Of a DNA stretch of 51,330 nucleotides, positions 29,865 to 38,977 are shown in pieces. The notes beneath the pieces are model-generated. The model made no database searches, was not told where the DNA came from, and saw only the letters and a list, made by a program, of their open reading frames with translations. The stretch lies in contig CAKZQH010000010.1 in NCBI GenBank assembly GCA_937139565.1, positions 1-51,330 on the forward strand, read 5' to 3'. Source of the DNA: an uncultured Nitrospiraceae bacterium (lineage in GTDB: Bacteria > Nitrospirota > Thermodesulfovibrionia > Thermodesulfovibrionales > Thermodesulfovibrionaceae). How positions within the stretch are numbered: position 1 is the stretch's first letter; every line of letters starts with the position of its first letter. A program made the translations under genes and the position numbers.

Positions 29865-31132
29865 TTGTTCATCATCTCGAGAAATTCTTTGTTTGATTTG
29901 GTTCCTTTAAGTTTACTAAGCAAAAACTCCATCGCTTCTATCGGGCTAAGGGTGCTCAGTACCTTTCTCAATATCCATACTTTATTTAAAACATCAGGCT
30001 TAACAAGAAGTTCTTCCTTTCTTGTTCCAGAGGCACCAATATCAATGCTTGGGAAGATTCTTTTATCAGCAAGTTTTCTGTCTAAATGGACTTCCATATT
30101 ACCTGTTCCCTTAAACTCTTCGAAAATCACATCATCCATTCTGCTTCCAGTTTCTACAAGAGCTGTGGCTATAACTGTGAGAGAACCACCTTCTTCAATA
30201 TTTCTTGCTGTCCCAAAAAATCTCTTTGGTCTCTGTAATGCTGTTGCTTCCAGACCACCTGAAAGAACCTTTCCAGAAGCAGGAGTAATGGCATTATAGG
30301 CCCTTGCAAGCCTTGTGAGGCTATCAAGAAGAATAACCACATCAACTCCCTCCTCTACAAGTCTTTTTGCTCGCTCAATTACCATTTCTGAGACCTGACA
30401 GTGTCTCTGTGCTGGTTCATCAAAGGTAGAACTTATAATTTCAGCTCCTGTAACCTGTCGCTTCCAGTCTGTCACTTCCTCTGGTCTTTCGTCTATTAGC
30501 AAAATTATTAGATATATTTCTTTATGGTTTTTCTTAATTGCCTTAGCAATTGACTGTAAAAGCATGGTCTTACCAGTTCGAGGTGCAGCAACAATTAACC
30601 CTCTTTGTCCCTTTCCAACAGGAGTTAGCAAATCCATTACTCGAGTTGAATAGTCAGACGGATTGTATTCAAGGTTAATCTTTTCTGTTGGATAATAGGG
30701 AGTAAGATTATCAAAAAGCGGTCTTACAATACTTTCTTCAACTTGCTTTCCGTTTATTGTTTCAACTTTAAGTAAAGCAAAGTATCTTTCATTTTCTTTT
30801 GGTGGTCTTATCTGTCCTGTGATTAAATCTCCAGTTCTAAGACCAAACTTTCTTATCTGAGAAGGAGAAACATAAATATCATCGGGACTTGGCAGATAAC
30901 TATAATCAGGACTTCTTAAAAAACCAAATCCTTCAGGAAGTATTTCAAGAACACCAGAGCCATAGACAGTTCCTATCTTTTCAATCTGACTCTGCAGAAT
31001 TGCAAAAATTAAATCCTGTTTTTTAAGGGATGTGGCATTTTCAATGTTGAGATCACTTGCCATTTCAAGAAGATCAGCTATTTTTTTCTGCTTCAACTCA
31101 GAAATAGAAATGGGGATACTATTATTTTCCAT
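29861..31132 (-). CDS. rho: Transcription termination factor Rho
   Basis: This hexameric RNA helicase terminates transcription. The 423-residue protein has the N-terminal helical Rho domain (about 8-50), the cold-shock-like RNA-binding domain (about 55-125) and the RecA-like ATPase with P-loop 'APRTGKTML' near residue 185, followed by '[12 protein letters not shown]' and the Q-loop/R-loop region. Length matches the family. The ATG at 31132 has CGAGG upstream. It heads the minus-strand operon with the thioesterase and purL and is divergent from the MFS gene across 258 nt. Confidence 0.97.
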   Translation of the reverse strand: MENNSIPISISELKQKKIADLLEMASDLNIENATSLKKQDLIFAILQSQIEKIGTVYGSGVLEILPEGFGFLRSPDYSYLPSPDDIYVSPSQIRKFGLRTGDLITGQIRPPKENERYFALLKVETINGKQVEESIVRPLFDNLTPYYPTEKINLEYNPSDYSTRVMDLLTPVGKGQRGLIVAAPRTGKTMLLQSIAKAIKKNHKEIYLIILLIDERPEEVTDWKRQVTGAEIISSTFDEPAQRHCQVSEMVIERAKRLVEEGVDVVILLDSLTRLARAYNAITPASGKVLSGGLEATALQRPKRFFGTARNIEEGGSLTVIATALVETGSRMDDVIFEEFKGTGNMEVHLDRKLADKRIFPSIDIGASGTRKEELLVKPDVLNKVWILRKVLSTLSPIEAMEFLLSKLKGTKSNKEFLEMMNK

Positions 31133-31245
31133 AAGTTTTAACCTCGAAAATTTGGATTTTTAAAAGGATTTTTTTCACTTTATAAAGTTGAGATAATTTA
31201 ATTTTCTCCAACAAAAAAAATTCTTTACCCCTTCAGGAGGGCAAA

Positions 31246-31290
31246 CATTGACATATTTAAGATTACAAAATCTGTAAAATTTTGTCAATG
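31246..31290. repeat. Inverted repeat with face-to-face -35-like TTGACA boxes
   Basis: CATTGACA (31246-31253) and TGTCAATG (31283-31290) are perfect complements 29 nt apart in the rho/MFS divergent region. Each arm contains TTGACA, one on each strand, and could be the -35 of oppositely directed promoters. The -10 candidates are poor (TAATCT for the rho direction; TAAAAT at a long 21-nt spacing for the MFS direction). It may instead be a regulator site. Confidence 0.3.
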
Positions 31291-31353
31291 CCTTGTCCTC
31301 TTCAAAATATCAATTCGAATAAAGATGGAGTTCCTATATATTTTTTCTAAATC

Positions 31354-31382
31354 TTGACATATTTCCTAAAGTAAAGTAATAC
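31354..31382 (+). promoter_or_regulatory. Candidate promoter of the MFS transporter gene
   Basis: A perfect TTGACA (31354-31359) with a 17-nt spacer and TAATAC (31377-31382). The start point would be within a few bases of the ATG at 31391, and no Shine-Dalgarno sequence precedes that ATG, so the transcript would be leaderless. The -10 is weak. Confidence 0.35.
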
Positions 31383-31390
31383 TCTATTTC

Positions 31391-32539
31391 ATGCCACTTA
31401 AAAGTTTTTTAGCCATCATATATACCACAATTCTAACCATTTCAGCCTTGCATATGCCTCAACCGCTGCTTCCGCTCCTAAGTAACATCTTCGGAGTAGA
31501 AATGGATACAATCTCCCTTGTAATGAGTGCAACCTTTATTCCCCTTACTATAATACCTATTGTTTCAGGAATTATTTTAAATTTTCTTCCGCCTAAATGG
31601 GTAATTTTTATTGCTGCTTTGGTGCACTGCTTTGTGGTGCTTGCTATATCGATGACTGAACAGGTTCAATATGTTATTTTGCTTCGCTTTATAGAAGGCT
31701 TCATGATTTCTTTTATACTTACAGCAAATACCACATACATTGCCCTTACAGCTAAAAAAGAAAAGATTCAGTTTTACATGTCCTACTACATAGCATTTAC
31801 AACTATTGGAGGACTTCTTGGAAGAGTCATAGGAAGTACCATCGCAACCTATCTCGGATGGAAGGCCTGTTTTCAAATTATGTCAGCAAGTCTTTTGATT
31901 GTGCTTCCAGTGGTATATATGTTTCTTGAGGACATAAAAAATCCTAAGTCTGAACAATCCTATTTCCCTCTAAAAGGTCTGCTACAGATTCTTTTTGATA
32001 GAACAAACAGTAAAATTTATCTTAATGTATTTTGCCTTTTTTTCGTGTTCACTGGTATAACCAATTTCTTACCCTTCAGAATAAAAAGTCTCTTCGCAGA
32101 AAGTAGCGAGATGACCATAGGATTGCTTTACTCAGGCTACATTACAGGCATTGTCATATCATTTATTGCCACTAAGATTATTAAAATCTTGGGCAGTGAA
32201 AAAAAGACTATCATCTACGGACTTTCTGTATATGCTCTTTTTTTATGCATGTTTGTAATACCCAATATTACATTAATTTTTGTTGTAATGTTTGGTTTTT
32301 GCTCAGGAATGTTTCTTGTCCATTCTGTTTCATCGGGCTATTTAAATAAATTAGCAAAAAGGGAAAAAAGTCTTGTAAATGGTGCCTACATATCTATTTA
32401 TTATTCGGGTGGAGTTCTTGGTTCCTATTTACCAGGTATTGTTTATAAAAATTTCGGGTGGCATATGTTTATTTTCACTCTTTTAGTTGTTATTTCTATT
32501 GGCATTTTCTCAATCTTTAGACTATCAAACCGTGCTTGA
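31391..32539 (+). CDS. Major facilitator superfamily transporter
   Basis: This 382-residue protein has about 12 predicted transmembrane helices and the MFS order of two six-helix bundles ('FIEGFMISFILTANTTYIALTA' near residue 100, 'GRVIGSTIATYLGWKACF' near 142). It resembles drug/metabolite exporters of the DHA1 or YnfM type, but the substrate cannot be read. It is a single plus-strand gene. Its last 23 nt overlap the 3' end of the convergent response-regulator gene, so the two reading frames share DNA on opposite strands. Confidence 0.85.
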   Translation: MPLKSFLAIIYTTILTISALHMPQPLLPLLSNIFGVEMDTISLVMSATFIPLTIIPIVSGIILNFLPPKWVIFIAALVHCFVVLAISMTEQVQYVILLRFIEGFMISFILTANTTYIALTAKKEKIQFYMSYYIAFTTIGGLLGRVIGSTIATYLGWKACFQIMSASLLIVLPVVYMFLEDIKNPKSEQSYFPLKGLLQILFDRTNSKIYLNVFCLFFVFTGITNFLPFRIKSLFAESSEMTIGLLYSGYITGIVISFIATKIIKILGSEKKTIIYGLSVYALFLCMFVIPNITLIFVVMFGFCSGMFLVHSVSSGYLNKLAKREKSLVNGAYISIYYSGGVLGSYLPGIVYKNFGWHMFIFTLLVVISIGIFSIFRLSNRA

Positions 32540-33158
32540 TTGCATAGTTTATTATCTCTGCATTGTTCTGAAGCCCGAGTTTTTCAAGAATCCTTGCCCT
32601 ATAAGTACTCACTGTTTTAATGCTTATTGAAAGCTCTTTTGAAATTTCCATCAGGCTCTTTCCTTGGGCTATCATTAGAAAAACCTGAAACTCCCTATCT
32701 GAAAGAGATTCGTGTGGATAAAGATGTTCGGTTTTGTCAAAATAGTAAAGTATTTTCTCAGAAAAGCTCTCTGGAACATATTTACCACCTTTTACAACTG
32801 TTTCTATCGCCTTTGTAAGTTCTTCCGGATCAACAGATTTTGTAAGATAACCTGAAGCCCCGCATTTTAAAGCTCTTATAGCATATTGTTCCTCTGGATA
32901 CATGCTTAACATCAATATTTTCACGTCCTTAAAATCTGTTCTTATTTTCTTTAATGTCTCTATACCATTCATATCTGGCATTGCTATATCAAGAAATATT
33001 AGGTCAATTTTTTCCTTTGAAAGCAAATCCAGCGCCTTTATTCCACTATTTGCTTCCATACATTCTTCAATGAAGGGAATATCAAGTAAAATCTCTCTTA
33101 ATCCCTTTCTAAAAAGTGTATGGTCATCAACGATTAATACTTTAATTTTTTTGTTCAT
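32517..33158 (-). CDS. NarL/FixJ-type response regulator (REC-LuxR)
   Basis: This 213-residue protein has an N-terminal receiver domain (acidic pocket 'VDDH', phospho-acceptor Asp in 'IFLDIAMPDMNG', Lys in 'YLTKSVDP') and a C-terminal LuxR helix-turn-helix ('LSDREFQVFLMIAQG', 'ISIKTVSTYRARI'). It is the partner of the sensor kinase encoded just before it, with a 17-nt overlap. The regulated genes are unknown; the convergent MFS gene is a possible neighbour but has no visible site. Confidence 0.93.
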   Translation of the reverse strand: MNKKIKVLIVDDHTLFRKGLREILLDIPFIEECMEANSGIKALDLLSKEKIDLIFLDIAMPDMNGIETLKKIRTDFKDVKILMLSMYPEEQYAIRALKCGASGYLTKSVDPEELTKAIETVVKGGKYVPESFSEKILYYFDKTEHLYPHESLSDREFQVFLMIAQGKSLMEISKELSISIKTVSTYRARILEKLGLQNNAEIINYAIKHGLIV

Positions 33159-35310
33159 TGTTTTTTATTGGAACCGAAATTATAACCTCTGTTCCACCCT
33201 CTGATGCTCTTCTTATATCAATAGTTCCATTTATAGAATATGCTCTTTCTCTCATAGCCATTAATCCAAATGAATCAGGACTTTTGATTTTTTCTTCAGA
33301 TATACCCACCCCATTATCTTTAACACTAAGCAAAATGCTTCCATTGGACTTAAATATCTTAACATTTACCTCAGTGGCATTAGAATGTCTTGCTATGTTG
33401 GTGAGCGCTTCCTGAAATATTCTAAATAGAGCAAGTGATACTTCCTTCGATAAATCCAGAGAATCATCGGTCAAGTCCAAGTTGAATGTCAAGGATGTAT
33501 TTCGGGAGTACTCTTTTATCTGCCATTTTATTGCATCCTGAAGGTTAAGATAGTCAATAAGAGATGGTCTAAGCCTATTTGAGATATTCTGAACTTCTCT
33601 AATAAGAGCATTAACAATACTTATTGATTCGTCTAATTTAGCTTTTAGGGATTCATCGAAAATACGCTTCTTAATCCAGGAAAGAGATAGTTTTAAGGCT
33701 GTAAGTGATTGCCCTAATTCATCGTGAATTTCCTTTGCTATTTCTCTTCTTTCGTTTTCTCTTGCGTTTTGCAAATAAACCGAGAGTTTACGAAGAGCTT
33801 CCTTAGATTTTCGGAGTTCTTCCTCGATTTTTTTTCTGTAAGTTATGTCTCTTCCTATTGTTTTTGTTCTAACAAAATTACCCTTTTCATCAACCTCCAC
33901 ATATACATTTAAAGAAGCGGTAAAAACTGAACCATCTCGCCTCACAAAGTCTCTTTCAACCTGGACAAAACTGTATTTTTCTATGTTTGGAAAAAATTCT
34001 GCCTGTGCTTTCTTTGATTCCTCTGTCATAAAGTAGATTATTGGTTTTCCTATAATTTCCTCCTTTTTATATCCAAGCATTCGAGCCTCTGTTTCATTAC
34101 AATCAATTATGATACCGTTTCTATCAACAGAATGATACATATCTGGTGCATTATCATAAAGATCTCTGTATTTTTCCTCTGAAATTCTTAACTCCCTTTC
34201 AATCTTTTTTCTCTTCGATATATTTACTACAAGCACGATTATTACCGCAGAAAGAAAAATAAAACCCGCAACAATGGAAATTAATGTTTTTCTATATTTA
34301 ATAAAAAAGCTTTCTGGTAAATTAATGACTCTGCTTTCCTTAGGAATTCTTTTAAGCGATACATTAAATCTTTTCAGTTCATTGTAATCAAACATATATT
34401 CATTTGGGCTTTCCTTTACTACTGGAATTTCTGCTGGAGTTTTTCCTCTCAGTATTTGAATTCCCAATTCTCCTGCTTTTTTTCCCTGCAGAAAAGCGCT
34501 CGTGAGCTTTCCTCCTACAATACCTCTACCAAGATAAAAATCCCAAACGCTGTATATCGGACGACTTGTGTGAGGATAGAGAAGATCCAGGCTTTCTTCA
34601 TAGGCAAAAAAGTTACCTGTTTTGTCCCTGTTTACAAGTAAGAGTAAAATTATACTCTTAGGAGGAATTTTTTCAACTTCCTTTAGAAGCTCCTTCATCT
34701 CCGGATTTTCAAGCATTATAAACTGAACAGTCTTTGAAAATTTAGGTATTATGTCCATAAGTGTTTTTTTCATTGCAAGACCTGTGGTTGTAACATCGTT
34801 TATTATGTAAACCCTTTGCGTATCAGGATGTAGGCGAAGAGCTATTTCTATAGTTCCTGCTACATCAGTTTCTTCAGCAACTCCTGTGAACCACTTTCTG
34901 TGTTTCTCAATTAAGTTGTCGCTAAAATTATTAATTCCACAGAAAACAACAGGAGTGTTATTAAAAAGTTCTTCATAATATCTCATCGTAAAAAAAAGGG
35001 CATCATTGTCTGATACAAAGATTAGGTCAAAATTTTTACCCTTATATTTCTGATTAAAAAGTTTATATATTTTGTCAAAATATTTATCTCCATAAAACCT
35101 TTTTGTGTCCATATATTCGATATAAAACTCAGGCTGATTTTCAAGTTGACTGAAAGATTCTTTAATTCCTTTAATTATGTTATCTGTCCAGCTTAAGCCA
35201 TGATGATAGGAGTTAATTATAAGAACTTTCTTCTTGTTTTCCTCCTTAGCATAAGATGGGCTAAGAAATATGAAAAAACTAAGGATAAATAGAAAAAAAT
35301 ACTTAAACAT
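33142..35310 (-). CDS. Sensor histidine kinase with periplasmic ABC substrate-binding-like sensor
   Basis: The 722-residue protein starts with a signal peptide or uncleaved anchor (residues 1-20, 'MFKYFFLFILSFFIFL'). Next come a periplasmic ABC_sub_bind-like domain (about 25-330, beginning 'KVLIINSYHHGLSWTDN'), a membrane helix (about 345-368), PAS (about 385-505), HisKA_3 with the phospho-accepting histidine in 'EIHDELGQSL' (about 520-590), and a HATPase of the NarX/DegS class (about 625-715). A longer frame reaches 35376, but the ATG at 35310 gives the signal sequence, has AAGG upstream and overlaps the glgC stop by 8 nt. The ligand is unknown; this periplasmic domain family is often linked to aromatic or other small molecules. 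Confidence 0.9.
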   Translation of the reverse strand: MFKYFFLFILSFFIFLSPSYAKEENKKKVLIINSYHHGLSWTDNIIKGIKESFSQLENQPEFYIEYMDTKRFYGDKYFDKIYKLFNQKYKGKNFDLIFVSDNDALFFTMRYYEELFNNTPVVFCGINNFSDNLIEKHRKWFTGVAEETDVAGTIEIALRLHPDTQRVYIINDVTTTGLAMKKTLMDIIPKFSKTVQFIMLENPEMKELLKEVEKIPPKSIILLLLVNRDKTGNFFAYEESLDLLYPHTSRPIYSVWDFYLGRGIVGGKLTSAFLQGKKAGELGIQILRGKTPAEIPVVKESPNEYMFDYNELKRFNVSLKRIPKESRVINLPESFFIKYRKTLISIVAGFIFLSAVIIVLVVNISKRKKIERELRISEEKYRDLYDNAPDMYHSVDRNGIIIDCNETEARMLGYKKEEIIGKPIIYFMTEESKKAQAEFFPNIEKYSFVQVERDFVRRDGSVFTASLNVYVEVDEKGNFVRTKTIGRDITYRKKIEEELRKSKEALRKLSVYLQNARENERREIAKEIHDELGQSLTALKLSLSWIKKRIFDESLKAKLDESISIVNALIREVQNISNRLRPSLIDYLNLQDAIKWQIKEYSRNTSLTFNLDLTDDSLDLSKEVSLALFRIFQEALTNIARHSNATEVNVKIFKSNGSILLSVKDNGVGISEEKIKSPDSFGLMAMRERAYSINGTIDIRRASEGGTEVIISVPIKNNEQKN

Positions 35311-36544
35311 TCCCTTGTTCTTTAAACCAATCGTTGTATCTTGCTGCTCCTGGAATAATTGAGATTCCGGAAACATCTATGTGGCAACGAAAACGGTCCT
35401 TTTCAGGAAAGAAGCCTATTTCTTCCCCTTCGTAGATAACATTTTTCTTGTCCACTATGACTCTATTTAATTTGCTTTTCCTCTTGATAATTACATCATC
35501 AAGAATAATAGAGTCCTTAATGTCCACATCTTTCTCAATAATGACTCCACTTCCCACAAATGAGTTTTCAATTCTTCCACCAAAGATTATTGAACCATCT
35601 GCTATAATACTGTTTATTATTTGTCCTCCTAAAATTTTTGAAGGTGGTATATCATATCTTGAGGGATAAATGGTCCATTCCTTGTTAAAAATTTGAAACA
35701 GAGGTTTTTCACCTAACATATCCATGTGAGCCTCAAAATAGGATTTAATTGTTCCAACATCCCTCCAGTAGCCCTTTTCTTCATAAGGGCGCAAACCAGG
35801 AATTTGATTTTCAGCAAAGTTGTAAGCAAGAGCATTACAACCTCTACTAACAAGGTCAGGAATTACGTGGGCGCCAAAATCATGTTGTTTCTTTTTCTCT
35901 GCCCTTATAAGAGCATCAATGAGAACATCGGTGGTAAAGATATAATTACCCATTGAAACATAGGCCATATTGGGATTTTCAGGCATTGGAGTTGGATTTT
36001 TAGGTTTCTCCTGAAACCCTGCTATTCTATGGTCTGATTCAGTTACAATAACACCAAATGAGGAAGCACTTTCCAGAGGAACCGGTCTTGCTGCAACTGT
36101 TATATCCGCTTTTTTTTCAATATGAAAGTTTATCATCTGGCTTATCTCCATCCTGTATATGTGGTCTGCTCCGAAAATCAAAACTATATCAGGCTTTCTC
36201 TCCTTAATTAAGGCTATATTTTGGAATACGGCATCAGCAGTTCCCTGAAACCATTCCTGTCCCATTCTCATTTGAGGAGGCACTACTGTTACAAAATGAT
36301 CTCGTCCTACAGAAGAAAAAAACCAATTCTGCCTGATGTGCTCTATTAGAGATTGGGATTTATATTGCACAAGAAGATAGATAGAATAGATTTGAGAGTT
36401 AACAAGATTACTCAAGACAAAATCTACGATTCTAAAACGTCCACCAAAAGGCACAGAAGGTTTTGAACGAAATGATGTAAGAGGAAAAAGTCTTTCTCCC
36501 TTTCCTCCTGCAAGCACAATTGCCAAGACTTTTGGATTGGCCAT
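35303..36544 (-). CDS. glgC: Glucose-1-phosphate adenylyltransferase
   Basis: This enzyme makes ADP-glucose for glycogen synthesis. The 413-residue protein has the nucleotidyltransferase N-terminus ('VLAGGKGERLFPLT', then 'KPSVPFGG') and a C-terminal left-handed beta-helix with hexapeptide repeats (about 290-390). Length and motifs fit the bacterial family. It follows the C39-like gene by 15 nt with AGAGAGG upstream, and overlaps the sensor kinase gene by 8 nt. No other glycogen gene is in the window. Confidence 0.95.
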   Translation of the reverse strand: MANPKVLAIVLAGGKGERLFPLTSFRSKPSVPFGGRFRIVDFVLSNLVNSQIYSIYLLVQYKSQSLIEHIRQNWFFSSVGRDHFVTVVPPQMRMGQEWFQGTADAVFQNIALIKERKPDIVLIFGADHIYRMEISQMINFHIEKKADITVAARPVPLESASSFGVIVTESDHRIAGFQEKPKNPTPMPENPNMAYVSMGNYIFTTDVLIDALIRAEKKKQHDFGAHVIPDLVSRGCNALAYNFAENQIPGLRPYEEKGYWRDVGTIKSYFEAHMDMLGEKPLFQIFNKEWTIYPSRYDIPPSKILGGQIINSIIADGSIIFGGRIENSFVGSGVIIEKDVDIKDSIILDDVIIKRKSKLNRVIVDKKNVIYEGEEIGFFPEKDRFRCHIDVSGISIIPGAARYNDWFKEQGNV

Positions 36545-36559
36545 ATCTTTATCCTCTCT

Positions 36560-37072
36560 TTAAGTTTTCTTTTCTATTAAAAGTGTCCAATAGTCGGCTT
36601 TTTGCCATTTTTTAATAAATTTTTCCACTTCTATCTTTTTGTTTCTATCCTCACCTGAATTAACAATCACATGGGCGTCATTAAAGCCAACCACAACCAT
36701 GTAGTGATATTTTTTATAAAACCAGAATCCCTCATCAACCATAACAATAAGGGGTTTGTTCTGTTTTATTTTCTCTTTTAAGTCTTCTAAACTTCCTCTA
36801 TATTGAAAACTATTAAAATCCTTTTTTTGTGGGTATAAAATCATGTCAAAATCCACTGTTCCTCTTCCTTCTTTGCTCAGAATATCCTTTGAAATTTCCT
36901 CAACACTTATTTTAAGCCCTAAATAATTAAATACCATTGCAAGAGAGGCTGGTCCACATTGATAATCCGTAGCAGGGAAAAAAGGGATTGAATCAATCAG
37001 ATGTTCTTCAGCATTGACAAAAAAAGGATTAAAAAATAAAAAAAGAAAAATTATGATTAAAAAATGCCTCAT
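36560..37072 (-). CDS. Secreted C39 peptidase-like (papain-fold) protein
   Basis: This 170-residue protein has a signal peptide (about 1-21, ending 'FFVNA') followed by a C39-like domain. The catalytic cysteine is in 'TDYQCGPASLAMV' near residue 38, the histidine in 'YHYMVVVGF' near 124, and an Asn/Asp turn 'IVNSGED' follows. These are the Cys-His-Asn/Asp elements of the fold seen in bacteriocin-processing and PA2778-like proteins. It lies between prmC and glgC with a 4-nt overlap to prmC. The substrate is unknown. No ABC exporter domain and no bacteriocin-like gene is nearby, so a general periplasmic peptidase or a peptide-binding role is more likely than bacteriocin export. Confidence 0.75.
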   Translation of the reverse strand: MRHFLIIIFLFLFFNPFFVNAEEHLIDSIPFFPATDYQCGPASLAMVFNYLGLKISVEEISKDILSKEGRGTVDFDMILYPQKKDFNSFQYRGSLEDLKEKIKQNKPLIVMVDEGFWFYKKYHYMVVVGFNDAHVIVNSGEDRNKKIEVEKFIKKWQKADYWTLLIEKKT

Positions 37073-37919
37073 AACTCACATTTTTTTAATATCATAACTC
37101 TCTCTATTCCTGCAAGGTCTTTAATGATTTCTATAACTTTAAAGCCTTTATCAAAAGCCAACTGTTCTACCTCTGATGCTTGATTTATACCTAATTCAAA
37201 AAATAGCAAACCCGAACTGATTAGATAATCTGCTGCCTCCGTTAATATTCTTCTATAAAATAAAAGACCATCATCACCGCCATCTAATGCCTCCAGTGGC
37301 TCATAATCTCTCACTTCTGGTTCAAGAGTTGGTATTTCATTTCTTTTTACATAGGGAGGATTAGCAGTTATTGCGATAAAGGATTTTCTTCTGAATGGTT
37401 TAAACATGTCTCCTAAACAAAAGTAAACATTACTTACGCTATTTAGTCTTTTATTTGCTATAGCATAGGATAAGGCTTTTTCTGATATATCAATGCCAAG
37501 CACAGTAAATTGTGGAAAATCTTTTGCTATTGATATAGCAATACAACCAGAACCAGTGCAAAGATCAAGAATAAAACCTTTATTCGCTGGTAAAAGGGAT
37601 GTTTTTTTTTAAATTCCTCTACAATTATCTCTGTCTCAGGTCGAGGGATTAATACGCCTTGTCCAACTTTTATTTTTATATTATAGAAATCGCATTCACC
37701 TAAAATATACTCAAGAGGCTCTCTTTTGATTCTTCTGCTTACGAACGAATCAATGGTTTCTATATGGTTTTCGTCTAAGATTGGGTTCTCAGTAAAAAGT
37801 TTAATTCTGTCTATTTTTAATACATGAGATACTATTTCTTGAGCCTGTTTTTCAGCATTTAGGATGGAGTTTATCCTTAAGATACCTGCAATTTCCCTTA
37901 TTTTTTCCAGAGCTCTCAC
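37069..37919 (-). pseudogene. prmC: Release factor glutamine methyltransferase PrmC (HemK), frameshifted
   Basis: PrmC methylates the glutamine of the GGQ motif in release factors. The N-terminal helical domain and 'GVLIPRPETE' are in one frame (37527-37919, GTG start overlapping the prfA stop). The SAM motif 'DLCTGSGCIAISIA' and the catalytic 'NPPYVKR' are in another frame that ends at 37069. The switch falls in a run of nine A (T9 at 37602-37610 on the plus strand). One more A, or two fewer, would restore a protein of about 284 residues of normal length. The rest is intact and directly follows prfA, its substrate's gene. A homopolymer read error or ribosomal/polymerase slippage is more likely than true decay. 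Confidence 0.85.
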
Positions 37920-38977
37920 ATTTCTTTGAGTTTTTCAGCCTGATAGTGAGAAACCAAAGCATCTATAATCTCTTCAAGCTCTCCGTTTAATATCTGTTCG
38001 AGTTTGTAAAGAGTGAGTCCTATTCTATGGTCAGTTACTCTATTTTGAGGGAAATTATATGTTCTTATTCTCTCGCTTCGTTCTCCTGTACCAACCTGAC
38101 CTTTTCTCTCAGCAGCTCTTTCTGCCTCTTTTTTCTGCCTTTCAATCTCAAGAAGACGGGCTCTTAAAACCTTCATTGCCTTTTCTCTATTCTTAATCTG
38201 GGATCTTTCATCCTGACACTGCACAATAATTCCTGTGGGAATATGCACGATTCTAACTGCTGAATACGCAGTATTTACCGATTGCCCACCAGGACCAGAT
38301 GAACAAAAGGTATCAATTCTTAATTCCTTCTCATCTATTTTTATATCAACCTCTTCAGCCTCTGGAAGCACTGCCACTGTTGCAGTAGATGTGTGAATGC
38401 GTCCTGATGCCTCTGTAACAGGAATACGTTGAACTCTGTGCACTCCGCTTTCATATTTAAGCTTACTAAAAGCCCCTTTACCAGCAACTGTAGCGATGAT
38501 TTCTTTAAATCCACCTAAACCAGTGGGATGAGAATCTATTACTTCGACCTTCCAGCCCTTTGCCTCAGCATATTTAGAATACATGCGAAAAAGATCAGAA
38601 GCAAAAAGAGCTGCCTCATCACCACCTGTACCTGCCCTAATCTCTAAGATTACATTTTTTTCGTCTCTTGGGTCTTTTGGAAGCAATAGAAGTTTAAGCT
38701 CCTGTTCAACCTGCGGTTTTATCTTCTTTAAAGTTTGAAGTTCCTCCTCTGCAAGCTCTTTTAGCTCTCCATCTCCACTTTTAAGAATCTCTTCTGCCTC
38801 TTCTATTTGATGAATAATACTCTTGTATTCCCTTAATTTAGTTATAATTGGCTCTAATTCAGCCTGTTCCTTAGAATATCTCATAAACTCTTCTCTGTTT
38901 GAGAGAGTTTTAGGATCGGTAAGAGCCTGTGTTATTTTTTCGTATTTATTCTCTATTTCAGTAAGTTTTTCAAACAT
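37916..38977 (-). CDS. prfA: Peptide chain release factor 1
   Basis: RF1 ends translation at UAA and UAG. The 353-residue protein has the peptidyl-hydrolysis motif GGQ in '[12 protein letters not shown]' near residue 230 and the codon-recognition loop region 'HIPTGIIV...' upstream of the C-terminal domain. The recognition tripeptide appears as 'PVTEASGR', which contains the PxT type typical of RF1. Its ATG overlaps the DUF1385 stop by 8 nt, and its stop overlaps the prmC GTG by 4 nt, giving the common prfA-prmC pair. Confidence 0.96.
   Translation of the reverse strand: MFEKLTEIENKYEKITQALTDPKTLSNREEFMRYSKEQAELEPIITKLREYKSIIHQIEEAEEILKSGDGELKELAEEELQTLKKIKPQVEQELKLLLLPKDPRDEKNVILEIRAGTGGDEAALFASDLFRMYSKYAEAKGWKVEVIDSHPTGLGGFKEIIATVAGKGAFSKLKYESGVHRVQRIPVTEASGRIHTSTATVAVLPEAEEVDIKIDEKELRIDTFCSSGPGGQSVNTAYSAVRIVHIPTGIIVQCQDERSQIKNREKAMKVLRARLLEIERQKKEAERAAERKGQVGTGERSERIRTYNFPQNRVTDHRIGLTLYKLEQILNGELEEIIDALVSHYQAEKLKEM

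Noticed and set aside
35311-35376. Longer N-terminus of the sensor kinase
   Set aside because: The extra 22 residues lie in glgC and would mask the signal peptide that begins at 35310.
37069-37919. Two separate genes for the two halves of prmC
   Set aside because: Each half carries complementary parts of one methyltransferase, and the break is a homopolymer run; the second half has no start with a ribosome site of its own.
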